A stretch of DNA of 64,000 bases, from positions 62,001-126,000 of the forward strand of contig MOWL01000005.1 of NCBI GenBank assembly GCA_002110485.1, given 5' to 3'. Made by a program: the position numbers and the translations under genes. The notes under the pieces are model-generated. The model was given only the letters and a program-made list of their open reading frames with translations, did no database searches and was not told where the DNA came from. Below, in pieces: positions 45,672-55,712 of the stretch (the first letter of the stretch is position 1; every line of letters begins with the position of its first letter). Source of the stretch: Emergomyces orientalis (lineage: Eukaryota > Ascomycota > Eurotiomycetes > Onygenales > Ajellomycetaceae).

Positions 45672-48600
45672 TCAATATAGAAAATCTCTCACTGAAAGTG
45701 TCTGTCACTCTTCATGTCTTTGCCTGCCCTGCCTCTCACTCAGAGCTTTGGTCAGAGTGAACTGTCCAAGAATACCCTGTTTCAATCATTATGTGATCAA
45801 TCTGCACAGTCTCTCTACTGTGTTCAACAGTCATCTCTTATCCACTCTTTCTTTGTGTTCCAACTCCGCTCACTCTGCACTGAACTGTGTGCAGTGCACT
45901 ATCACATGAAGCACAGTTTCATGCTCATATCCACATGGGCACTCTGGTGTGGGAAAATCTGGCACTTTTCTTCTATGTAAAAATGCTGCCAGGCCTGTCT
46001 TGCCTGTGTGTAGTTGAACTATTAGTGAGCTTCAAGCCTTGCTCAGATTCTCATGTCACTTTAACTGCTTGATGTCTGGGGGTCTGTCAAACAGTTCTCT
46101 TCATGATGTAGTGCATGCTCTTCAAATGTTATGTCATTTAATTACTGATTTCTTTCATACTCATCTTTTGAAAAATCAATTAGTTAAATGATTTAACTGA
46201 CTCTCTCTCTCTCTGTACTGTTTTGCTTCTCTCACTCACTGCACACTCCATTCCTGCTGCATTTTTACTGAATGTAGTACAGTTTTCACTGGTACCACAT
46301 GTCTGCTTTCTTTACACTGAAGTCTGATTCTGATCTGTGCACATGCTTGCTGTATCTGTTTCATGACTTCTGTTTCTCTAAGCCGCTCAGTTGCTTTAGC
46401 CACCATTCCATCAAGGTACACACTTATTGGCAGTGTAAATGTTTCAGCTTCCAGCAAGATGATTGATGTTGCTCTATAGACTTCTGCTATGATGTGCAGA
46501 CATTCATTTTGAATCTTCTCCAGACCTTTTAACAGCTGGCGCTGTTGTCAAGGCTCTTGTTGAGTTGCCTGCAGTTGATGCCATGCCAGCATGTCATATG
46601 TGATAGCTGGCCTGATCACAGCATTGTAGACTCTACGGGCTTGCTGAAGAGAGAGGCCCCATGTTGACTGTGTGATCTGTGTGAGAGTTTCTATTTGCAA
46701 TTTTGACCTGTCTATAACTCTGTTTATATGACCTTGCCATCTCAGCTTGGAATCAAGCCATACTTCTAGCACCCGCATTTCCTTCTGTGGTGGTATTTCT
46801 CGCTGTGGTAGTTGTAGTGGCTGTTCCAGATTAAATCTTGTGTGTGCTTGAGTGAAGTGCATAAGTTCATACTTTTATAATATGAAGATTGCTTCATGTC
46901 TGTCCACCCAATGTGCACATTCAGCATGCACTTGTGCTAGTTGTGCGCAGTTTGCCTCAGTGGAGTTGCTGTAAGCCAGAATATTGATATCATCCACAAA
47001 TTCTATGCAGCTGACTGACTTGTTGTGTGATGAGCAGATGCGCAGCAGCTCCTCATTATAAAAAAGAAATAGAATGGGTGATAGTGGTGATTTCTGTGAA
47101 ATATCTGTGTTCACACTGAAGACCTCTGTCTCCTGCTTATCAAATACTAGTGTGACTCTGTGATCTTGCATGAATGAATCAACTCATTCAGTCAGATGTC
47201 TGGGTAGTTCTTTCATTTTAAGAATGTGAATCAGGTGTCTTCTGAGCACTCTGTCATATGCTTCAGAGATATTCAGTGATAACACTGATGACACTGCTTT
47301 CTGCTTCTCCCATACTGTGCAAATTTGTGCTAGCAGTAGTACAAGTGCTGTCTCAGTGGAGCACTCACTGCGTGCTCTCATCTGTTGAGCTGGCAACATT
47401 TCATGACTCTCTGTGAGATGTCTTATTTCTCTTGCTGTTGCAGTCTCAATAATTTTTTCTACAGTGTCTAGCAGTGCTATAGGTCTTCAAGCTTCAGCTT
47501 CACTGTAGTCTTTCTTGCCTGGCTTTTTAAGCATCACTGTGCGCGCTGTCTTGAATGCCTGTGAATAGTGCTTCCATTGCCAGCAGGCTCAGATGAGCTC
47601 AGTCATTGCTGTGATGAAGTTCAGCCCTAGCATTTTAAGAAATCAGTTGAAAATGTCATTAGCATCTGATGTCTTGTCATTTGGCAATCTGATTATAATT
47701 ATTGTCATAATCTTCTCTGTGATTTCTAGTGTGTCACTCACACTCTGTGATTGAATATCTCTCTGCATATTCATTTCACTGACTGATAGTGGCTTAGGAA
47801 AGAATCTCTCATGCAGCAGTTCAGCCTTGTCCTGAAACACAGATGTCAAAGACTCAGACATATCTAAAGTGCTAGATGTTTTCTTAAGTGGTGGTAATCT
47901 TGCAGATTGCTTGAACTCATGAGTGCATGTGCACCCTCACTTGACTAGCTTTCAGAGCAGCTTAGAGTCAGTGTCTGCACTGTTTATTAGATCACAAAAG
48001 TTTACAGTCTTTGCAAGCTTTATTTCTCTGTTGTGCTTGTTTCATACTCTTTTTCTCTCATTTTCAGTGCTGTGAGTGCTTCTCATCACTTGTTTGTATT
48101 CACTGACAGCTTCTGCTATCTCTTTTGATCACCATGAGTGGCTTTTCTCACAGACATGAGTGCGTTTAGCATGTTTATCTGTCAGTGTGCTGATGAACTT
48201 GCTGAGATAGTTCACATATTCATCAATCTCTGCTGTTGAGATGAAGATTCTGCAGCATCTAAGATTCAGACAATTCTGCTGTAGTAGCTGTGAGTTCACT
48301 TTTTGTCAGTTGCATCTCTCTCTCAATCTGACAGGCACATTGATAGCAAGTCTGGTAAACACTGATAGATGATCTGATGTCATGTCTATCTCATGCATCA
48401 CTCAGCATTCTAACACCCCTTCATTCAGGTTTTCTGACATAAAGATCAGGTCCAGAGTTGTTCCAGTACTATCATGGTTCTGCCATGTGATCGCACCCTG
48501 TGGTGTTATCAGTTGTAAGTTGAGGACATTCATCTGTGCTATAAGCTTTCATGCCAGTTCAAAATCATGCCTCACACGCTCCCCTCCCCAGCTTGAGTGA

Positions 48601-49115
48601 TGTACATTGAAGTCTTCTAGCATCACCATCTCTGCTTGTTGCACAGGTGTCTCATGATTACATGCTTGTGTACTTGTCTCCTGGTTCTGCATCTGTAGCA
48701 ATGCCTCTGCCTCTTTCATCATCATCTGTAGTTGCAGAATGGGGGAGTCCTCGGGCACCATTGTGTAGCTGCCTGGCGGGGTGGCATAGACATTGAGTAT
48801 TAGCACCGGGCCCTTTGCTGTGATGATAGTTAACAGTATCATGTATCTTGTTACTGCTCTAACCTCCCATGTCTCTGCTGCCAGTCTTTTGTTGATGAGA
48901 AACCCCACTCTAGCCTCCTTATTTTGCATGCCTGTCTGTCAAAAACCACAGTTGATTGAACATGTTGTGCCACTGTCAGCTCTCTCATGCATTCATGGCT
49001 CTTGTAGTGCAATAATATCATAGTTTAATGCTGTTTCAGGCTTGATCAGCAACATGTTCATCACTTTACTTGAGTTGTGCACATTGTATTGCAGTATTTG
49101 AAGTTGTTCACTCAT
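45672..49115 (-). pseudogene. LINE ORF2: endonuclease and reverse transcriptase, inactivated
   Basis: One continuous frame of about 1,147 codons runs from the ATG at 49115 and keeps its phase through all domains. In order: an exonuclease-endonuclease-phosphatase domain (ILQYNVHNS, IIALQEPWM, DFNVHHSSWGG, SDHLSVFTR); a reverse transcriptase (LLDTVEKIIE, ARSECSTETALV, LNISEAYDRV, SPLSPILFLFYNEE, EFVDDINILAYSNS); a thumb region (EVWLDSKLRWQGHI, YNAVIRPAITYDML); and a C-terminal CPCGYEHETVLHVIVHC zinc-binding motif. Stops interrupt it at, among others, 48549, 47643, 47184, 46875 (TAA), 46548 and 46236. The motif-A catalytic Asp is Asn here (LNIS), so the polymerase would be dead even without stops. 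The end of the frame is uncertain because a TGA at 45672-45674 could be a mutation too. Confidence 0.88.
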
Positions 49116-50464
49116 TGTTCACCTGTATTCTGATCCTGCATGTCAATCAACTGTGTGAAGTGTATATACTCATTTAGAGAGTCTTTCTATTGTGCATCTG
49201 CTCTGAATATATCAGTGAATCTTCTCACTCTTCACTGACTACTCTGTGTTTCCTTGTCTGTGATTCTGTCATATTTTCTGAATATGATCCAGCCTTTCTC
49301 ATCAGAAGCCTGTATCATAAAGTGTTGCAGCTGATTCCTGAGCACCTCTTTAGCTAGGTCCACTGCTGCACGCTGTTCCAGACAGTTTGCTGCTCATGCT
49401 GGGTGTGTCTCTTCACAGTTGCAGCAGACTATCTTTTTTCTCTCTAACAGTGCTGTGCAGCTCTTGTCTGTGTGTCTCTTCACTGCACAGTGTCCACAGA
49501 CATCCCCTTTTCAGCAAAATCTAGCTATGTGCCTGTATCACTGACAGCTGTAGCACTGAGTGACTTGAGTCTCTCTATGAAAGATTTCAATCATGCAGAA
49601 CTCATTTCTCAAGATAATATCACTTTTCACTAGAGTATTTGCCTGTTGTGATGTTGCTACATGTATAATGATGCTTTCATGCAGTTTCTGTTGCTTAGCT
49701 AGATACTTTGTCATCTTGTGAATGAGTATCTTGCATCTCAGTGATAGATTCTGCTTGTACACATCATTCACTGCTTTCTCTGGTTTGTTCCAGCTAATGG
49801 CCTTGAGTGAAGCACTCTTGATCAGTACTGTATACATTTTTTTTCTTATATGTATTTTGTCTTCTCATTTTTTCACTTATTCACTGCTTTTCATCAATTC
49901 AGTCTTTGTACTGGGTGTATCTGTGACAAGAATTAGGTCTCTGCTGAGCATGTATCTTGCTGCCATCACTGTGTTAGCAGTGATGTCTTTGATAGCTTTG
50001 TTCATCTTCTTAACAATGGCCTCTGAGGTGTGCTTCTCCACTGCCAGTGTATCACAGTTGTGTTGAGATATCATCACCTCTCTCAATGCACATCTGGTTA
50101 CTATCTTTGCTGGCGGCCCTTCATTGGCTGCTATGCGCGCCCATGAGGTCTCACTGTCCAGCATATTACATCTTTTATTCTGCTGTGATGTGCTTGTAGC
50201 ATTCTCTAGCTTCTTTAACATGTTGTCAAGCAGGTTCTCCTTGAGCTCATTCACTGTCTTCAGAGCTCTCTGAATATACAGTAATTCTTTCTTATTAATC
50301 TTCTTGTCTTTCTCCCCCTCTCTAAGAGCCTCGGTGATCATGCGCAGTGTTGCTGTCATACCATTTGTTGCTGCATCTCCTGCCTGCGCGGCTCCAGGTA
50401 CGCGTCGCGCCGCGCGCGCACCCACATTCCCTGCACCACCACTCACGCTCACAGCCTCAACCAT
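49112..50464 (-). pseudogene. LINE ORF1: gag-like protein with CCHC zinc knuckles, inactivated
   Basis: A 450-codon frame begins at the ATG at 50464 (MVEAVSVSGGAG). The N-terminal 35 residues are Ala/Gly/Arg-rich and encoded by unusually CpG-rich DNA. A charged helical region follows (EGEKDKKINKKELLYIQRAL), then a conserved middle with ETSWARIAANEG. Three cysteine-rich knuckles follow: CYSCQ-x-YRHIARFC, CGHCAVKRHTDKSC and CCNCEETHPA-x-AANC. Internal stops include TAA at 49877-49879 and TGA at 49538-49540. The final TGA at 49114-49112 overlaps the ORF2 start codon in the sequence ATGA. ORF1 proteins of LINEs bind the element RNA and help form the ribonucleoprotein. This copy is disrupted. Confidence 0.82.
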
Positions 50465-50565
50465 GGTGTTTGAGAGTGTGTGAGTGAGCTGATGCCCTTC
50501 AAGACTCAAGAATAAAATAATTTTTGATGAGGTTTCCCAAGATTCGGTCTTTGAGCCTTTAATTC

Positions 50566-50578
50566 CTTAAAAAGATAT
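50566..50578. repeat. target site duplication, right copy
   Basis: The sequence cttaaaaagatat is identical to 45405-45417 and marks the 5' boundary of the LINE, about 100 nt before the ORF1 start codon. Confidence 0.8.
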
Positions 50579-52036
50579 ATATAAAATAATTAATAAAATT
50601 TCTTGAGGAAAGAGAAAATAAATATATTGAAGCGCGCGGCTTCGTCTCATCTTGACCAAAATGCGTCGATATGCTGTCGGGTAGTCTGGTTGCTATAAAA
50701 GCGTGGAAGGTATGTGAGCGCAGTATCTTGCTCTAACCAAGGCGCGGGCTAAATTTCATGGCCTAACTCCAAACCACCCCAGAGCAAAGGGGTTGTTGTT
50801 ACGGCAGGAAGAAACGCGCAGCCAGGTTCGTCATTTCCTAAATGCTGCTTCATTATATACTAAGAAAATCCATAACTGACCTGGGTGTGAACTGCACAGC
50901 TCGAAAGACTGAGAACCAAAGTGTTGGGAAGCCGGCCTTAGTTACAGGAGTGCAATATCCCGCGGAACTCCCTCAGCGCGGATGGGGCTGAAAAGCATAG
51001 ATAGGTGAGCAAGTGATCAGTGTAAAATTGGATGTATAAAAGCAAACCTTAATTGTACTTTGGTTCTTAGTATCGAAACAGAATGTATGATCGAGGTCAA
51101 AAGATGATAGATTGTAGTAACGTTGACTTTTCCCGTTGATTTAAGGTTGGTAGATGACTAACCCCACGTGGCCTCAGGTATGACAGCTGATAGCTGGAAG
51201 ACTGTTTGTCCGATGACCGATAGTCCGGTCATTTCCGAGTCGTCGACCGGGCCGAAATCAGTGATCAGGCGCATCAACAATGATTTGGGGGCATTTTTAA
51301 ACCCATTATGCTGGTAGCTGAATTGAAGGCCCTTAAACCGCGTAAGATCAAGAACCGCATTCTGAACAATTATCGACAAAATGGAGCGTGCAGACGAGAC
51401 TCTGTCATTAGTATTGAATCTTCCCTGCTCGAGGCGCAACAGGGATCAGGGTCGCGCCGATGAAGTCATTGGCGGCGTTTGTTGGTTGGTTTGCTATCTT
51501 CTCGGTAACTCATGACGGCAAATACCGAAGTTTGCCATATCAAAAATGTTAGAGCAGGGCCTAGAGGTTTCGGGACGTGACGCTCAAAGATCCTGCAATT
51601 GAGGCTGAATGCCGCGATTTCCACCCGAAGTCAATTTCTATTAAATGTTCCTTCGCGTTCGCCTGAACTTTTGTCAAAAAACTATATTGCTCGCCAATTC
51701 CACCACTGGGTACCTACTTGCATGCAAGCGGCTCACGTAGCACTGAAAGAATAACGCGGAACTCACCGCCGGGAGCTTGGTATCTCCACCCACCACCCAC
51801 AATGAAACAAGCACCTAGTGCCTCCACAATTTTCTTGGTAATCATTGACTAGGGTAGTTATCGGCTTCTTGGGGCACGAATGTCCGAGCGAATGTTACTA
51901 TTTTTCTTTTTGGTAATGTTTCAATATTATCACTCTTGCGATGCGATGACCCAAAGCTGTGCAACTCCTGGTTCATCCTCGATCCCTCCCCGGATATCCT
52001 TGCGCACAAGGCAACTGAACGCCAATATATAAAAAG
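50579..52036. other. intergenic region between LINE and MFS gene
   Basis: A TATA-like gctataaaag occurs near 50692-50701, but no gene follows it that I can support. A minus-strand frame at 51158-51439 (93 aa) is unrecognised. The last few hundred bases form the promoter of the MFS gene. Confidence 0.5.
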
Positions 52037-54745
52037 ATGCAAGAGGCCTCCGTAGAACCATCGAGCAGGGCGGAAGAGAGTAGTGAGCAGAGCAATCAAG
52101 ATGGGAATCAAGAGCGGGACCGAGGCCGGAGCGAAACACAATTCGCACCGATTTCCGCGAGTAAATCGGGGAATGGGGCTCGATCAGTGAGTCGAACGAG
52201 TTCACGGAGCTCCCACTCAATGAGTCGAGTGTATTCCCTTTCCGACGGATATACACACCCTGCAGTTAATAATGATAGGCTTCAGGAGCCTGAAGAGGAG
52301 GAAAAGGCGGAAGAGGTGTCGACAGGTCAGGGAGCGGAATATATTGTAAAATGGGATGGGCCTAATGACCCCGACAACCCGCGGAATAGGAGTTTGGCGA
52401 GGAAATGGGTTGTTGTTTTGGTAATGGCTATTGGCTCTGTCTGTGTGTATGTACCTGTTCACTTTCGCTAGATGTCGTGCGGATGCTCCTCTCTGAATTT
52501 TTGAAAGCTAACTGAACTGTTGCTGGTAAGGACCTGTGCCTCATCACTCTACACCATGACGTATGCCCAGATAATGGAGGAATTCCATTGCTCACGGATC
52601 GTTGCAACACTGGGATTGTCCCTTTTTATCTTCGGACTAGGGGTTGGGCCACTGGTTTTGGCGCCATTGTCGGAGGTTAGTACTTCTAATTACAAGAGCA
52701 GTTTTCCCTGTGCACCACTCTGATATGATGCGATGTGTTTTTTAGTTTTATGGACGAAGGATAATATACGTCACCTCGTTCACATTCTTTTTAATATGGC
52801 TCATACCGTGCGCTGTAGCCCAAAACATCGAGACCATGCTTGTCGCAAGGTTTTTCACTGGAATTTCAGGAAGTGCTTTCTTAAGCGTGGCTGGTGGCAC
52901 TGTTGGAGACATGTTTGCTCGCCATGAACTCGGTGCGCCCATGATGATTTACACTGCCAGCCCATTCGTTGGACCAGAACTTGGTCCCCTGTAAGCAACC
53001 CTTTCCGCGCAAGGTTCCAGTGAGTGCGATTGCTAATAATGGCTTCTAAGGTTGGGCGGTTTCATATGTCAATATACTTCCTGGTATGTGATTGTGCCCC
53101 ATTGCGTTCTGGCATAATTTGATCTGACCTTTTCTCTAGGCGATGGTCATTTTATATGCTGCTGATATGGGCAGCTTCTGTTTTAATCGCCATTGCCCTG
53201 CTTGTTCCTGAGACTTACCACCCAGTGTACGTCATAAAAAGTCCCCAGGTGCTTTGCGCTATTTTTCGCACAAGTGGCTAATTCCGAAAAGGCTGCTCCG
53301 GCGCAAAGCTGCCAAGCTCAGGCGGGAAACAGGTGATGAACGCTGGAAAGCTCCGATTGAAATATCAGAGCGGTCCGTGGCTCAGACGGTGCTGCGTTCT
53401 ATATATAGACCAATGATGCTTTTGACGATGGAGCCCATGTGCTTGAATCTCTGCATTTTCTCAGCAATACTGTTGGGCATTCTATATTTGTTTTTCGGTG
53501 CTTTCCAGTTGGTGTTTTCAACTCTCCATGGCTTTACTCTTTCCCAGGTTGGATTAAGTTTTATGGGTCTTTTCGTTGGAATGATGTTCGCCATCTCAAG
53601 TGACCCACTCTGGCGAAAAAATTACGCTCGATTAGTTCACAAGCGGGAGACGAAGGTTGGGAAACTAGGTGAATACGAGCCCGAGTGGAGGTTGCCCCCA
53701 GGTAAGGTCAAACATTCCACCTACTGTAATCAAATTGGGACATTAACAGAATTTTGTTTAGCAATCGCTGGTGCTCCGTTGGTATCTGTTGGCATTTTCA
53801 TCTTTGCCTGGACGATATACCGAGATGTGCATTGGATCGCTCCAATAATTGGCAGCGCCGTATTCGGCTTGGGGTGAGTTTTTTTCATCCCTCATATTTG
53901 AGATTTCGGCTTCTCTGGCTGTCAAAAGGATATATTTAGAGAGCACATGTACTAGCTATGAATTGCGGCTGACTATTATGGGCTATGTACCCCAAATCTA
54001 CGAACCATAGAACCATACTTGTCTACTCCGGCATTTTTACCTTTCTAGTTGATGCCTACCCCTTATACGCTGCTAGTGCTCTCGCTGCGAATAGCTTCCT
54101 CCGGTCAAGTTTTGGCGCAGTTTTCCCTTTGTTTGGAATACAGAGTATGTCCATTTTTTCTTCAACCGACGACGTGTCTTTCGTGACAACCACATGATAG
54201 TACTCCCAGAGTCGTTTTATGAATTAACCATATTACCTACCCCATAACTAATGTACCATGCAGTGTACAATCGACTAGGATTCAACTGGGCTTCCACACT
54301 ACTAGCTTTCCTGACAGTCGCAATGGCCCCTTTCCCGTGAGTCAAATACTCCACCCCCACAACTATTCTCTCTGTCCCATTTTTTATGACCTTTCTTACC
54401 TCTCCCTCGATTTCTTGGCTACGACCATGGTTGCCTTCGTAAATGTCACAATCTTGCTATACCCGACGTCAATCGCATATTACATACATACCCAACGAAA
54501 ATCAAGGGAAAAAAAGAGGAAAGAAAAAAAAATTTAAATTATGAAATTCTCTCCCATTCCCGAGCTGCAACTAATTATACGAGTGGCCCGCCCTCTGCAC
54601 CAGAAAAGAAATTATCATCACACCAAAATATGAAAGAACTCTTTTTGGCTAACCCCTTTCACCCTCTGATTACAGATACATATTTTTCCGTTACGGCAAA
54701 CGGATACGAAAAAGGAGTCGGTTCGCCAATGCTTCTCGTGGCTAG
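52037..54745 (+). CDS. MFS multidrug/polyamine-type (DHA1, Tpo1-like) transporter
   Basis: Ten exons: 52037-52446, 52531-52675, 52746-52990, 53051-53083 (33 nt), 53140-53226, 53292-53701, 53762-53873, 54011-54144, 54264-54336 and 54676-54745, giving 572 aa. All phases agree, and each junction rebuilds typical family sequence. A long Ser/Glu-rich cytosolic N-terminus is followed by KWDGPNDPDNPRNRS, the entry motif of the DHA1 family. Then come LAPLSEFYGRR (motif A), a helix-5 region ending GPELGPLLGGFICQ, WRWSFYMLLIW, PETYHPVLLRRKA, VDAYPLYAASALAANSFLRS and the terminal PYIFFRYGKRIRKRSRF. These are 12-helix H+ antiporters at the plasma membrane that export drugs, polyamines or small metabolites. 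The substrate cannot be told. The ninth intron (339 nt) is unusually long. The gene converges with tyrosinase, but a shared pathway is only a guess. Confidence 0.88.
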
Positions 54746-55712
54746 TTAAAAAAAATATATCATGGGCTCATGTCGTTAAAATAAAAAGAAAAGGAGGTGG
54801 GGCTATAAAATCGCTGCGTTGGTCACATTACTTAATAGAACATGCTGGTTTTTAGACATTTAAATGATATCAAAAGTCGCGCGTCGGATGGCCTTCTTTG
54901 ATTATTTCCCCTTTAATTTGATTATATGTAGTATAGTACAACGTATACACATATAGTAGTACATTCCACAATTCTTTTTGGGCTTACGCCCAATTATGAC
55001 CGCGATTACCCTCACTCCGTCATGTCGTGCCCTCGCGTTCCATCAACATTCAAAGCGCTGTTTCGCAAATGTATTAGCGAGGCCCAGATAAGCTATTGAT
55101 ATCCCTATCAGGTCTTCCTGGACCCAAATTCGAAGGTCCTAAGGAGGTTAATGATACTCACATTCCTTCTCTGCTTGACAAATGATTCTGTTGCGGTATA
55201 AAGTTCCCGGTTCAACACAAGAGACACTGCAGGAAAGTAATAGAGTTATCTCAGTTTACTGGCTGATTGTCCAACTCCGAGACTCTGACCTCTACGCCTG
55301 CATCGCTCATAATAGTAACCCATTACTACTTTCAAACCGAGCCTAGTTTTCATACCTAAGTATATATAAGTCAAACAGTAGGTAATCATAAAATTGACCA
55401 TTTGTGGTAGTTGTGCATAAAATACTAAATGCATTGCTCTTTTCTGGAGCTGTGTTTAGACGTCCAGGAACGTAATGCGCATTATGAATAATTGAGACAT
55501 CAAATTTCAATAAACGAGCGTGAAAACAGGATGTAACTGCCCGAGAGGAGGGGGAAAAATCAATGAGTAATGAAAGCAAAAGCATCAATGACTTCACACA
55601 TGGATATTGATAGTTTACTGCACTCGTGGTCAATTTAAACGCAGGACTGTCAAAATTCATTTCACGAAACATCAAGTCAGTAACGAACGCTGGGTATGCT
55701 ACCGCTCCCAGA
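54746..55712. other. convergent intergenic region
   Basis: This lies between the 3' ends of the MFS gene and the tyrosinase gene. It contains AT-rich 3' UTR-like sequence and short frames without recognisable content. Confidence 0.5.

Larger units (their letters stand above)
45405..50578 (-). mobile_element. full-length LINE (non-LTR) retrotransposon, hypermutated, with target site duplication
   Basis: The element is read on the minus strand. Its 5' end lies near 50565 and its 3' end at an (ATT)7 tract (45416-45437), which reads as an (AAT)/(TAA)n tail on the coding strand. A 13-bp direct repeat, cttaaaaagatat, flanks it at 45405-45417 and 50566-50578, so the inserted DNA is about 5.15 kb. 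A short 5' leader of about 100 nt precedes ORF1 (zinc-knuckle gag-like) and ORF2 (endonuclease plus reverse transcriptase plus a C-terminal Cys/His motif). The domain order and simple-repeat tail fit the I/Tad group of fungal LINEs. Many in-frame stops are present, mostly TGA with some TAA, but I find no frameshift in ORF2. CpG, CC and GG are visibly scarce in much of it. It is not active in this copy. Confidence 0.9.

Noticed and set aside
45672..49115. TGA read as a sense codon (recoded genetic code) to explain the LINE frame
   Set aside because: TAA stops also occur in frame, neighbouring genes use TGA as normal stops, and missense changes show the same transition bias.
50690..50702. TATA box (gctataaaag)
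   Set aside because: No supported gene follows within a reasonable distance, so it is probably chance.
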